A stretch of DNA of 64,000 bases from Streptomyces sp. 2114.4 (GTDB lineage Bacteria > Actinomycetota > Actinomycetes > Streptomycetales > Streptomycetaceae): positions 2,914,001-2,978,000 of the forward strand of contig NZ_FYEY01000001.1 of assembly GCF_900187385.1 (NCBI RefSeq), in the 5' to 3' direction. The position numbers and the translations under genes were made by a program. The notes beneath the pieces are model-generated. The model saw only the letters and a list, made by a program, of their open reading frames with translations, ran no database searches and was not told where the DNA came from. Within the stretch, counting starts at the first letter, position 1; every line of letters begins with the position of its first letter. Positions 8,547-16,870 of this stretch are shown one piece after another.

Positions 8547-8849
8547 GTTTGTACTCCCGTGTTCTTCTTGCCAATGAGGCGTGAGATCGAAGCCGATGCT
8601 GCCAGGGTCCTCGGACAGTCCCCGGACCCGGGTCTGGTGCCAGACCCTCGCGCCCGATTACGCATCCTGCCCCCACCTGCGGCGGTAAAGCCAATCCGGC
8701 ACCCAGGAGGGTCACACGAAAAGCGCCACTGCCTCGTCAGTGGTGACGCTCCGTATCATTCCCGCTCCGGGCCGGCCCCACAGGGCGGCGGTCGCTTCCC
8801 GCCACCCTATGGGGGCCCCAACGACGGCGTGTCCAGCGACGCGCCGTAC
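8547..8849. other. Intergenic region between malic enzyme and hupA
   Basis: About 300 bp holding a hairpin near 8723-8749 and, by position, the hupA promoter. No convincing -35/-10 pair was found. No ORF here looks real. Confidence 0.5.
8719..8749 (-). terminator. Probable malic enzyme terminator
   Basis: On the minus strand, CCACTG and CAGTGG pair, extended by GCG/CGC with a three-base bulge, and TTTT follows. It lies about 100 bp downstream of the malic enzyme stop. Confidence 0.55.
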
Positions 8850-10283
8850 TCAGACCGTCGTGGTGGCCGTCACAGCCGGGTCACCGCTCTTCGCCGCGTC
8901 CCGGACCGCTCCGGCGACCGCGCCCGCGACCTTCTCGTTGAAGACGCTGGGGATGATGTAGTTCGGGTTGACCTCGTCCTCCAGGACGACGTCCGCGAGG
9001 GCACCGGCAGCGGCCAGCATCATCTCGGTGTTCACCGTACGGGAGTGAGCGTCCAGCAGGCCGCGGAAGACACCGGGGAACACCAGGACGTTGTTGATCT
9101 GGTTCGGGAAGTCCGAGCGGCCGGTGGCCACGACGGCGGCGGTCTGCCGGGCGATGGCCGGGTCGACCTCCGGGTCGGGGTTGGCGAGTGCGAAGACGAT
9201 CGCGCCCTCGGCCATCTGTGAGACGTCGTCGCCGTCCAGGACGTTGGGCGCGGAGACGCCGATGAAGACGTCCGCGCCGACCACGGCCTCCTTGAGGGTG
9301 CCGGTGACCCGTTCGGGGTTGGTGTTGTCGGCGATCCAGCGCAGCGGCGAATCCGGGTCGGCGTCGACCAGGTCGGGGCGGCCCGCGTGCACCACGCCGT
9401 GGATGTCGGCCACGACGGCGTGCTGGACACCGGCGGCCAGCAGCAGCTTGAGGATGGCGGTGCCGGCCGCGCCGGCGCCGGACATCACGACCCGGACGTC
9501 CTCGATCTTCTTGCCGACGACGCGCAGCGCGTTGGTGAGCGCGGCGAGCACCACGATGGCGGTGCCGTGCTGGTCGTCGTGGAAGACCGGGATGTCCAGG
9601 GCCTCGCGCAGCCGCGCCTCGATCTCGAAGCAGCGGGGCGCGGAGATGTCCTCCAGGTTGATGCCCGCGAAGCCGGGGGCGATGGCCTTGACGATCTCCA
9701 CGATCGCGTCGGTGTCCTGGGTGTCCAGGCACAGCGGCCAGGCGTCGATACCGGCGAAGCGCTTGAAGAGGGCCGCCTTGCCCTCCATGACGGGCAGCGC
9801 GGCCTTGGGGCCGATGTTGCCCAGGCCCAGCACCGCGGAGCCGTCCGTGACGACCGCGACGCTGTTGCGCTTGATGGTCAGCCGGCGGGCGTCCTCGGGG
9901 TTGTCGGCGATGGCCTGGCAGACCCGGGCGACGCCGGGGGTGTAGACCATCGAGAGGTCGTCACGGTTGCGGATGGGGTGTTTCGACGACATCTCGATCT
10001 TGCCGCCGAGGTGCATCAGGAACGTACGGTCGGAGACCTTGCCGAGCGAGACGCCCTCGATGTGGCGCAGCTGCTCGACGATCTCGTCTGCGTGGGCGGT
10101 GGAGGTGGCCGCGATGGTGACGTCGATCCGGAGCTTTTCGTGCCCGGATGCCGTGACGTCGAGGCCGGTCACCGAGCCTCCGTGGGACTCTACGGCCGTG
10201 GTGAGCTGGGAGACCGCGGTTCCGCTCGCGGGCACCTCCAGCCGGACCGTCATCGAGTAGGAGACGCTGGGCGCCGTTGCCAT
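8850..10283 (-). CDS. Malic enzyme with N-terminal ACT domain
   Basis: A 477-residue NAD(P)-dependent malic enzyme that decarboxylates malate to pyruvate in the cytoplasm. Residues about 10-80 form an ACT-like domain (VRLEVPASGTAVSQLTTAV). The catalytic core has YTPGVARVCQAI, VTDGSAVLGLGNIGPKAALP, the metal-binding INLEDISAPRCFEIE and VFHDDQHGTA. The dinucleotide-binding VVMSGAGAAGTAI and FALANPDPEVDP follow. The fused ACT domain suggests allosteric control. In S. coelicolor the equivalent gene was described as the NAD-dependent enzyme; I infer the same here. AGAGGAAG upstream of the ATG serves as RBS. Two palindromes lie in its promoter region. Confidence 0.94.
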   Translation of the reverse strand: MATAPSVSYSMTVRLEVPASGTAVSQLTTAVESHGGSVTGLDVTASGHEKLRIDVTIAATSTAHADEIVEQLRHIEGVSLGKVSDRTFLMHLGGKIEMSSKHPIRNRDDLSMVYTPGVARVCQAIADNPEDARRLTIKRNSVAVVTDGSAVLGLGNIGPKAALPVMEGKAALFKRFAGIDAWPLCLDTQDTDAIVEIVKAIAPGFAGINLEDISAPRCFEIEARLREALDIPVFHDDQHGTAIVVLAALTNALRVVGKKIEDVRVVMSGAGAAGTAILKLLLAAGVQHAVVADIHGVVHAGRPDLVDADPDSPLRWIADNTNPERVTGTLKEAVVGADVFIGVSAPNVLDGDDVSQMAEGAIVFALANPDPEVDPAIARQTAAVVATGRSDFPNQINNVLVFPGVFRGLLDAHSRTVNTEMMLAAAGALADVVLEDEVNPNYIIPSVFNEKVAGAVAGAVRDAAKSGDPAVTATTTV

Positions 10284-10338
10284 GGCCGACTTCCTCTGCT
10301 TTCACCGTGTTGCTGGATTGCCGTCCGATCGTCGCACC

Positions 10339-10357
10339 TACCGCGGAGTACGCGGTA
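10339..10357. promoter_or_regulatory. Palindrome A upstream of malic enzyme
   Basis: Perfect inverted repeat TACCGCG-N5-CGCGGTA, about 56 bp before the malic enzyme ATG. It is a likely regulator-binding site. The regulator is unknown. Confidence 0.5.
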
Positions 10358-10370
10358 GCCGCCTCGCATT

Positions 10371-10387
10371 GCGAACATTGTGTTCGC
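10371..10387. promoter_or_regulatory. Palindrome B upstream of malic enzyme
   Basis: Perfect 17-bp inverted repeat GCGAACA-TTG-TGTTCGC. Its centre is 31 bp from that of palindrome A, about three helical turns. It resembles a LexA box (GAAC-N4-GTTC), but the spacer is five bases, so it is not a standard SOS box. Confidence 0.5.
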
Positions 10388-10443
10388 GGACGTGGGCGAC
10401 TACGGAAAACAATTTCCACCATACGAGAATACCCGTCCACGGC

Positions 10444-10577
10444 AAAGAGGCCCACGTCACCGGGTGACGTGGGCCTCTTTCTGGTCTATGACACCGACCC
10501 GCCATGCTCGCCTCGCGGCAAGTGGTCGCTCGTAGCGACGATGGTTGGGCCCGGGGGCTTGGATCGGGCCGGTGCCG
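10444..10577 (-). ncRNA. Candidate structured small RNA with strong terminator
   Basis: The minus strand shows a TAGCCT hexamer (10589-10584) as a possible -10 box. After it come a GGCCCG/CGGGCC stem, a perfect GTCGCT-ACG-AGCGAC hairpin, and a 17-bp perfect terminator stem (10444-10460 with 10464-10480) ending in TTT. The helD gene upstream has its own hairpin at 10696-10723, so this terminator needs another transcript to explain it. No ORF fits. A cytosine-rich loop (five C) invites comparison with actinobacterial C-rich sRNAs, but the family is not established. A sRNA at the equivalent S. coelicolor locus may have been reported; I cannot confirm it here. The 5' end is only a guess. Confidence 0.5.
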
Positions 10578-10695
10578 TCACCCAGGCTAACAAACCATCC
10601 CCGGAAGCGAATCCCGTCCCGCGGGCCCGATTTCAAGACCCCTCGTACGGCGGCGGCGCAGCGCCCGGCCGCGCCCGCCGTACGGGTGCCGGGCC

Positions 10696-10723
10696 GGGCC
10701 CGGCGGGGTGCGGGACCGGGCCC
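10696..10723 (-). terminator. Probable helD terminator
   Basis: GGGCCCGG (10696-10703) pairs with CCGGGCCC (10716-10723), 38 bp after the stop of the helicase-like gene. Confidence 0.5.
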
Positions 10724-10760
10724 GCCCGGGTCGGTCCCGCCTGGCCGGTCCGCAGCGGAT

Positions 10761-13352
10761 TCAGTCCCGCAGCAGGTCCGGCACCCCGGCCGCGTCCGGC
10801 TCGTCCCGTGCGGCCGACAGCACGGTCAGCCGCTGGGTGGCCCGGGTCAGCGCCACGTACAGCACCCGCAGCCCGGCCGGGGACTCGTCGGCGATCTCGG
10901 CGGGCGAGACCACCAGGGTGGCGTCATACTCCAGCCCCTTGGCCTCCAGGGAGCCCAGCGCCACCACCCGGTCGCCGAGCGGGGCGAGCCAACGGCGGGC
11001 CTGCGCGCGGCGGTTCATGGCCACCACGACGCCGACCGTGCCGTCCACCTCGCCCAGCAGCCGCCCGGCCTCGGCGACCGTGGCCTCGGCCAGCGCCGCG
11101 TCGTCGGCGGCCCGGTCCGGCCGGCCCCCCGCCCCGTCGCCGTCCCCGTCCGCGACGAGCGCGAAGCGCGGCTCCAGGCCCGTGGAGCGGACCGCCTTCG
11201 GCGACTGCATCCCGGGCATCGCCAGCGCCAGCACCCTGGCGGCCAGTTCGGCGATCTCCGCGGGGTTGCGGTAGTTCACGGTGAGCGTGAAGCGGCGGCG
11301 CGGGCGGGTGCCCAGCGCCTCGTCGCGGGCGACGGCGGCCTCGTCCGGGTCGGACCAGGAGGACTGCGCGGGGTCGCCGACGACCGTCCAGGTCGCGTGC
11401 CGGCCGCGGCGGCCGACCATCCGCCACTGCATCGGCGTCAGGTCCTGCGCCTCGTCGACGATGACATGGGCGTAGTCGGTGCGCTCCTCCTCCAGCCGTT
11501 CGCGCCGGCCGCGGCCGGCGCCGTTGCGCTCCGTGTAGGTCGACAGCTCCTCCAGGCCGGTCAGGTGGTCCAGCGGGTCGGCCTCGCGCGGGCGGGGCGG
11601 GCGCATCGGGGCGCCGAGGATCATCTGCAGCTCGTCCAGCAGGGCGACATCGTGCACCGACAGCGGGCCCTGTCCCTCCCCCGCCCCGGGGGCCCGGCCG
11701 GGGGCCTCCCCGGCGGCGGCCGGGGGTGCACCGGCACCGTCCAACCGCCGCAGGGAACGGGCCAGTTGGCGCACCTCGCGCTGGTTGAGGATCCGGCGCG
11801 CCCAGCGGCCCAGCAGGCGCTCGTCGGCCATCGCGGCGAGCACCCCGCGCGGGGTCAGCTCGGGCCACCAGGCGTCCAGGAACTCCTGGAACGCGGACTC
11901 GGTGGTGATGTCCTCGTCGAAGCCCTCACGCGCCTCGGCGGCCAGTTCGGGGTCGGTGTAGCGGCGGGCGGCGCCGGACTTGGCCCACAGCGCGTCCAGG
12001 ATCAGCCGGCGGGCGCGCGGGCGCAGCAGGTTGACCGGGGCGGTGCCGCCGAGCGCGGACTGCCGGATGGTGTGCAGCTCGTCGGCGTCCAGCTCGATCC
12101 GGGCGCCGAAGGCGACGACCCGCAGCCGGGCGGGTACGGCCGGGGCGGGGCGGGAGGGTCTGGAGCGGCGGCGACCGGTGCCCTCCCCGTCGCCGGCAGC
12201 GTTCCCGGCGGGCGCGGTGAAAAGATCCTCCAGGGAGAGCTGGGCGTCCTCGCCCGCGGTCCCGTCCTTGGGCGCGGCCCCGTCCCCGGGCGCGGCGGCC
12301 GCCGGTCCGGCCAGCTCCAGCGCCCCGCGGGCCGCCTTGCGCAGCAGCTTCTGCATCCGCGACGAGCCCTTGATACGGGCCACCGCCGGGGGGTCGTATG
12401 CGGTCGCCTCCGCGCCGTCCACGAGCGAGCCGAGCGACCGGATGGCGACCTGGCCCTCCTCGCCGAGCGACGGCAGGACCCCTTCGGTGTACGCGACCAG
12501 CAGCGGCGTCGGGGAGACGATCAGGATGCCGCCCGCATAGCGGCGCCGGTCCTGGTAGAGGAGGTAGGCGGCGCGGTGCAGCGCGACCGCGGTCTTGCCG
12601 GTGCCGGGGCCGCCCTCGACCTCGGTGACGGAGGCGGCGGGGGCCCGGATCACCATGTCCTGCTCGGCCTGGATGGAGGCGACGATGTCCCGCATGGTGT
12701 GGCTGCGGGCCCGGCCCAGCGCGGCCATCAGCGCGCCGTCACCGACCGCGGGCAGCTCCTCGCCGTCCAGCGTCGCGGTGATCTCGGGGCGCATCAGGTC
12801 GTCCTCGACGCCGAGGACCCGGCGCCCCTTGGAGCGGATCACCCGCCGCCGGACGACCCGTCCCGGGGCGACCGGGGTGGCCCGGTAGAAGGGCGCGGCG
12901 GCCGGCGCCCGCCAGTCGATGACCAGCGGGGAGTAGTCCGCGTCGAGCACGCCGAGGCGGCCGATGTGCAGCGTCTCGGCGATCGCCGCGCGGTGGTCCT
13001 CGATCGCGCCGTCGGCGGGCTCGACGGAGGTGAAGGCGCCGTCCGGGCCCTTCTTGCCGTCCTTGCCGAGGAGCAGGTCGATCCGGCCGAAGAGGAAGTC
13101 CTCGTACTCCGAATTCAGGCGATGGAGATGGACGCCGGCCTGAAAGACCTGGGCGTCGCGCTCGGCGAGCGCGCCGGGCGTGCCGACCTGGCCGCGCTTG
13201 GCGGCGTCGTCCATCAGGAACTCTGCCTCGTGGATCTTCTCCTCGAGGCGCCGGTAGACGCGGTCCAGATGCGTCTGCTCGGCTTCGATCTCGCGGTCGC
13301 GAACGGAATCCGAAGCGTGATCCGGTGCGTGCGTGGCGTTGTGCGCGGCCAC
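10761..13352 (-). CDS. HelD-type RNA polymerase-associated ATPase (UvrD/Rep-like)
   Basis: An 863-residue superfamily 1 ATPase. The N-terminus (residues 15-60) is a charged coiled-coil-like arm typical of HelD proteins. Walker A GGPGTGKTAVALHRAAYLLY is at 247-266, Walker B VIVDEAQDLTPMQW is near 630, and a C-terminal motif with LYVALTRATQRL is present. HelD proteins bind RNA polymerase and recycle it from stalled complexes; HelR relatives in Streptomyces also protect it from rifamycins. Long Gly/Ala/Pro-rich inserts (about residues 345-400) interrupt the fold. I see no obvious rifamycin-associated element upstream, so constitutive recycling is the safer guess. Start is GTG at 13352. Confidence 0.88.
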   Translation of the reverse strand: MAAHNATHAPDHASDSVRDREIEAEQTHLDRVYRRLEEKIHEAEFLMDDAAKRGQVGTPGALAERDAQVFQAGVHLHRLNSEYEDFLFGRIDLLLGKDGKKGPDGAFTSVEPADGAIEDHRAAIAETLHIGRLGVLDADYSPLVIDWRAPAAAPFYRATPVAPGRVVRRRVIRSKGRRVLGVEDDLMRPEITATLDGEELPAVGDGALMAALGRARSHTMRDIVASIQAEQDMVIRAPAASVTEVEGGPGTGKTAVALHRAAYLLYQDRRRYAGGILIVSPTPLLVAYTEGVLPSLGEEGQVAIRSLGSLVDGAEATAYDPPAVARIKGSSRMQKLLRKAARGALELAGPAAAAPGDGAAPKDGTAGEDAQLSLEDLFTAPAGNAAGDGEGTGRRRSRPSRPAPAVPARLRVVAFGARIELDADELHTIRQSALGGTAPVNLLRPRARRLILDALWAKSGAARRYTDPELAAEAREGFDEDITTESAFQEFLDAWWPELTPRGVLAAMADERLLGRWARRILNQREVRQLARSLRRLDGAGAPPAAAGEAPGRAPGAGEGQGPLSVHDVALLDELQMILGAPMRPPRPREADPLDHLTGLEELSTYTERNGAGRGRRERLEEERTDYAHVIVDEAQDLTPMQWRMVGRRGRHATWTVVGDPAQSSWSDPDEAAVARDEALGTRPRRRFTLTVNYRNPAEIAELAARVLALAMPGMQSPKAVRSTGLEPRFALVADGDGDGAGGRPDRAADDAALAEATVAEAGRLLGEVDGTVGVVVAMNRRAQARRWLAPLGDRVVALGSLEAKGLEYDATLVVSPAEIADESPAGLRVLYVALTRATQRLTVLSAARDEPDAAGVPDLLRD

Positions 13353-13528
13353 CCAGGCCCCCTTCTCCTGTGCGTAGGGCAGCCGTCAACCGTACGCGAA
13401 CCAGGCACCGCGCGCACCTGGGGAAAGGGACAAAGTCGGGCGATTTTGGTCGGATGTTGAATCAAGCCGCTACATCGGGCGGACCCGGCCGGGGGGATTG
13501 CCGGTCGAAGGCATGGCGGTCCTTGACG

Positions 13529-13560
13529 GGCGCCCCGTGCCGTACCCGGCCCGGGGCGCC
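13529..13560 (-). terminator. Terminator of the sigma/anti-sigma operon
   Basis: Perfect arms GGCGCCCCG (13529-13537) and CGGGGCGCC (13552-13560), 13 bp past the anti-sigma stop on the minus strand. Confidence 0.65.
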
Positions 13561-13572
13561 GGACCGCGCCGC

Positions 13573-14316
13573 TCAGACGTTCACCTTGGCCAGTCGCTTG
13601 CCCTCCGTGGTGGTGACCTCGAAGTGGTCGATGTCGCCGCGGTTGAAGCCCGCGCCGCCCGCCGCGTACAGGGGCTCGCGGTTCCACTTCGCGGCGCCGC
13701 CCGGGATGCCGTAGCCCCCCTTGGGCACCGCCCAGGTGGTCACGGTCTGCCGCTTGCCGTCCTTGCCGACGGCGACCAGACCGCAGGTGAGCGGCCCCTT
13801 GACGTTGGCGAGTTCCAGGACCACCTGGGTGCCCCACGGCCGGGCGGCCATCGAGACGCCCGCCGAGACCTTGGTGTCCGGGTCGACGGAGCTCGCCTTC
13901 TCGCCCGCCGCGTACTGGGCCCGTACGGCGTTCGCCAGCGGCGGCGCCGGCTTCTCGCCGGAGTCCTGGGGGCCCAGCTTCAGGGCGGCGAGCGGGCCGC
14001 CGACGATCAGCACGACGGCGGCGGCGACCAGGAACAGCCGGCGCCGGGCGCGGCCGCGCCGGGTGGCGGCGACCTCGTCCATCAGCCCGTTCAGCAGCCC
14101 CGGACCGGGGACGGCCGTGATCCTCTGCGGCGTCGGGGCGGACTGTTTGAACTCGGCCAGCACCGGCGACAGGCCCATGAGTTCTTCGAGTTCGGCCGCG
14201 CACCGGTGACAGCCCACGAGATGCGCCTCGAACCGGTCGGCGTCGGCACCGTCCAGGACGCCCAGCGCATAGGCGCCGACGTCGGTGTGCCGGTCCGGCT
14301 GCGTGGGCGGGTTCAC
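13573..14316 (-). CDS. rsuA: Membrane zinc anti-sigma factor
   Basis: A 247-residue protein with an N-terminal ZAS anti-sigma domain: His32, Cys36 and Cys39 in HLVGCHRC. One membrane segment (RRRLFLVAAAVVLIVGGPL, about 92-112) follows, then an extracytoplasmic RskA-like domain. It should hold its partner sigma factor inactive at the membrane. The GTG start at 14316 overlaps the sigma stop as GTGA (14313-14316), so the two are translationally coupled. The symbol rests on position and type matching S. coelicolor RsuA next to SigU, not on a search. Confidence 0.85.
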   Translation of the reverse strand: MNPPTQPDRHTDVGAYALGVLDGADADRFEAHLVGCHRCAAELEELMGLSPVLAEFKQSAPTPQRITAVPGPGLLNGLMDEVAATRRGRARRRLFLVAAAVVLIVGGPLAALKLGPQDSGEKPAPPLANAVRAQYAAGEKASSVDPDTKVSAGVSMAARPWGTQVVLELANVKGPLTCGLVAVGKDGKRQTVTTWAVPKGGYGIPGGAAKWNREPLYAAGGAGFNRGDIDHFEVTTTEGKRLAKVNV

Positions 14317-14834
14317 TCCGTTACTCCTCGTTCCTCTAGCGAGAGTCTCAGGGAGCGCAGCGCGTAGAACACCCGGGACCGCACGGTCCCGGCCGGTACG
14401 CGCAGCACCTCCGCTGCCTCGTTGACCGTACGTTCCTTGAAATACGTTTCGACGAGGGCCTCTCGATGGGCCTGGCTCAGGTCGCTCAGCGCCTCGGAGA
14501 TCGTCATCATGCGCAGGGCGCGGTCGATGACATCCGCGGCCGGCATCGTCTCCAGAGGAGTCGGATCGACCTCTTGGGGCCGCGCCTTGCGACTGCGGTG
14601 CCCGTCGATCACGATCCGCCGTGCGACGGTCACCAGCCAGGGTCGTATCGAGCCGGTCGCCCGTTGCAACTGGTCGGCGTTGCGCCAGGCGCGCACCAGC
14701 GTCTCCTGCACCACGTCCTCCGCGCGGTGCCGGTCGCCGGCCACCAATCGCAGGACGAAGGCGAGAAGCGGGCCCGCGTGATCGTCATAGAGGGCTCGCA
14801 TGAGCTCCTCGTCAGGTGTCGTCCTGTCTGCCAC
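14313..14834 (-). CDS. sigU: ECF sigma factor, SigU-like
   Basis: A 173-residue extracytoplasmic-function sigma factor. Region 2 is DDHAGPLLAFVLRLVAGDRH followed by AEDVVQETLVRAW. Region 4 is LSQAHREALVETYFKERTVN followed by EAAEVLRVPAGTVRSRVFYAL. The start is ambiguous. GTG at 14834 has AAGGA 7 bases before it. GTG at 14852 (six residues longer) has GGGAG 5 bases before it. It is co-transcribed with the anti-sigma gene. In S. coelicolor the equivalent SigU affects secreted proteins; the same role here is inference from synteny. Confidence 0.86.
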   Translation of the reverse strand: MADRTTPDEELMRALYDDHAGPLLAFVLRLVAGDRHRAEDVVQETLVRAWRNADQLQRATGSIRPWLVTVARRIVIDGHRSRKARPQEVDPTPLETMPAADVIDRALRMMTISEALSDLSQAHREALVETYFKERTVNEAAEVLRVPAGTVRSRVFYALRSLRLSLEERGVTE

Positions 14835-14953
14835 GACGGCATCCTTACGCACTCCAACTCCCGGGTCGATAGCCCAGATCGCCCAAGATCGCCGGGGGAC
14901 CCTGCCATGAATCGGACTTGCGGTGAGGAGTACGGACGGGACGGGCGGGTTAC

Positions 14954-15739
14954 TCAGAGTTCGGCGGAAAATTTTTCCGAGCCGGCCGCGACGCCCTGAC
15001 CAGCACTTCCGGCCACCCCTCGCGGACCGGCGCCTTTGGCCTGTCCCTGCTGACCGGCAGCGCTTGTGACCTGCTCCCGCTGACCGGCGCCGCTCCCGGC
15101 CACTTCCCGCTGTCCGGCACTTGTGACCTGTTCCCTGCGCACGGTCGTCCGCCGCCGGTGCCGGGCCACCCGCTCCCGGTTGCCGCACACCTCGCTGGAA
15201 CACCAGCGACGGCGACGGCCGCGCGAGGTGTCCAGATACACCAGGGTGCAGCTCTCGCCCTCGCACTGCCGCAGTTGCTGCCGGGCCACCGCGTCGGTCA
15301 GCAGCCCGATCGCGTCCCGGGCGACCGCGGCCAGCAGCCCGGCACAGTCGGGCGGGCCGGCCAGGGCACGGGCCAGGGCGCCGTCGACGGTGCGCACCGC
15401 ATACGCGGCGGGCGGCTGCCCGGACACGGCCGCGGAGTTGAGCAGCGCCAGATCGGCCTCGGCCGCCCGGCCCCGCAGCTCGTCGCGCACCACCCGGCGC
15501 AGCAGCTCGCGCAGCGCCCGGAAGCGGCCCACCCAGCCGGCGTCGACGCCGTCCAGCACAGTGCCGGGCGGCACCAGCCCCGCTCCGACCAGCCAGGCCC
15601 GCAACGGGTCGGGGCCGGTGAGCCGTTCGGCGGTGGGCCGTTCGCCGGTGAGCCGTTCGGCGGGGGCACCGTCGGCCGTGGCCGCCAGGTCCAGGCAGAT
15701 CCGCCCGCAGTCGAACCGCAGGTCGCAAGGCGCCGCCAT
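14954..15739 (-). CDS. CGNR zinc-finger protein with ABATE domain and repetitive tail
   Basis: A 261-residue protein. The N-terminal ABATE-type stress region opens MAAPCDLRFDCGRICLDLAA. The C-terminal CGNR zinc finger reads QCEGESCTLVYLD, then WCSSEVCGNRERVARHRRR, with four cysteines. CGNR proteins are putative DNA-binding regulators of unknown target. Two oddities are seen. A short in-frame duplication RLTGERPTAERLTG lies near residue 30. After the finger, from about residue 200, a Gly/Gln/Ala-rich tail carries repeated GQREVAG/GQREQVTSA units. The tail is not part of the usual family fold. It stands alone and is divergent from the methyltransferase gene. Confidence 0.8.
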   Translation of the reverse strand: MAAPCDLRFDCGRICLDLAATADGAPAERLTGERPTAERLTGPDPLRAWLVGAGLVPPGTVLDGVDAGWVGRFRALRELLRRVVRDELRGRAAEADLALLNSAAVSGQPPAAYAVRTVDGALARALAGPPDCAGLLAAVARDAIGLLTDAVARQQLRQCEGESCTLVYLDTSRGRRRRWCSSEVCGNRERVARHRRRTTVRREQVTSAGQREVAGSGAGQREQVTSAAGQQGQAKGAGPRGVAGSAGQGVAAGSEKFSAEL

Positions 15740-15993
15740 GTTCCTGTCACTCCTTAGGGCCGGACGTGTGTGCTTCCAGAGTGCCCGGCCCGCGGGCCCG
15801 CCGGAACCCTCCGGAGGCGGCCACTCCACACAGGCATGGCACGTAGACACAGCATGTAGACGCTAGGTGTATACGCCTTATGTATAGTTCGCGGCACGGC
15901 GGTTCGCGGGCCGCGCGCCCCGGCCGCCGCATGCCGTAGCGCCTGCCACGGCACGCGCCATAGCGCCCCTCGCCCTCCCGGAGGAAGGTCTCC
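15740..15993. promoter_or_regulatory. Divergent promoter region with AT-rich core
   Basis: Between the CGNR and methyltransferase genes, a TATAGT hexamer (15883-15888) faces the methyltransferase and a TAGCGT hexamer faces the CGNR gene, around a GTATAC palindrome. No clear -35 was found for either. Confidence 0.35.
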
Positions 15994-16770
15994 ATGCCGC
16001 GCACGTCCCTGCTCACGAACCGCGCCCGCCTGACCCACAAGATCGGTTACGCGGTCCGCCATCCGGCCAGGATCACCCCGTACGTCAAGCGCGCCGCCCG
16101 CGACACCTGGCTCCGCCTCAAGCACCCCGACCATGTCGCGTACTACCGGGCGGTGATGGCCTCCGACACCGGCCGCAACCCGGAGGCCGCGGTCGGCAGC
16201 CGCAGCCATGAACGCTGGCTGGCGCTGGGCGAGATGCAGTTCGACTACCTGGCCGAACACGGTCTGCAGCCGGGCCACCGGATGCTGGACATCGGCTGCG
16301 GCAATCTGCGCGCCGGCCGGCGCTTCATCGCCCACCTCGACGCCGGCAACTACTACGGCATCGACATCTCGCCGGACATCCTGATCTCCGCGAAGCAGAC
16401 CCTGACCACCTACGAACTCCAGGACAAGCTGCCGCACCTGACGATCACCCAGGATCTGACCCTGGACTTCCTGCCGTCCGCCCACTTCGACGTCGCCCAC
16501 GCGCACAGCGTCTTCTCACACTCACCGCTCGGCGTCATCGACGAATGCCTCGCCCATGTCGGCCGCATCCTGGCGCCCGGCGGCTTCTTCGACTTCACCT
16601 TCGACCGCACCGAGGGCGCCGAACACCAGGTGCTGCGCGAGGACTTCTACTACCGGACCGAGACCCTGCTGAGCCTGGCCCGCAAGCACGGTCTGGAGGC
16701 GCGCTTCATGGAGGACTGGGAGAAGCGGCCGCACGGACAGTCCAAGATCCGGGTGAACAACCCGGCGTAG
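15994..16770 (+). CDS. Class I SAM-dependent methyltransferase
   Basis: A 258-residue cytoplasmic protein. The SAM-binding motif I is MLDIGCGNLRAGRRFIAHLD near residue 100. The acidic motif II is GIDISPDILISAK. A post-motif LAHVGRILAPGGFFDFTFD is typical of the Methyltransf_11/25 group. The basic N-terminus (residues 1-50) has many Arg/Lys/His and no hydrophobic segment. GGAGGA lies 8 bases before the ATG. Similar proteins sit near surface-glycan genes in actinomycetes, but nothing here identifies the substrate. Confidence 0.82.
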   Translation: MPRTSLLTNRARLTHKIGYAVRHPARITPYVKRAARDTWLRLKHPDHVAYYRAVMASDTGRNPEAAVGSRSHERWLALGEMQFDYLAEHGLQPGHRMLDIGCGNLRAGRRFIAHLDAGNYYGIDISPDILISAKQTLTTYELQDKLPHLTITQDLTLDFLPSAHFDVAHAHSVFSHSPLGVIDECLAHVGRILAPGGFFDFTFDRTEGAEHQVLREDFYYRTETLLSLARKHGLEARFMEDWEKRPHGQSKIRVNNPA

Positions 16771-16807
16771 CGGGCGCCTCCCCGCCACTCCCGCTCCCGC
16801 TCCCGGC

Positions 16808-16870
16808 CGTACGTCTCCGTGCCGCTCCGGTACGTCTCCGTGCCACTCCCGTACGTCTCCGTGCTACTCC
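16808..16870. repeat. Three 21-bp tandem repeats
   Basis: Three copies (16808-16828, 16829-16849, 16850-16870) share the core GTACGTCTCCGTGC and differ at a few bases. They lie between convergent genes and the last one runs into the nnaR stop region. Confidence 0.75.

Larger units (their letters stand above)
10284..10760. other. 477-bp intergenic region with palindromes, a small-RNA candidate and two hairpins
   Basis: No protein gene. From right to left it holds the helD terminator (10696-10723), a candidate small RNA (about 10444-10577), and two operator-like palindromes before the malic enzyme (10339-10387). Confidence 0.6.

Noticed and set aside
10371..10387. LexA (SOS) box upstream of malic enzyme
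   Set aside because: The half sites fit, but the spacer is five bases instead of four and the gene has no link to DNA repair.
10761..13352. Rifamycin-resistance HelR with a rifamycin-associated element
   Set aside because: The protein type fits, but I see no convincing palindromic element upstream, so induced rifamycin protection is not claimed.
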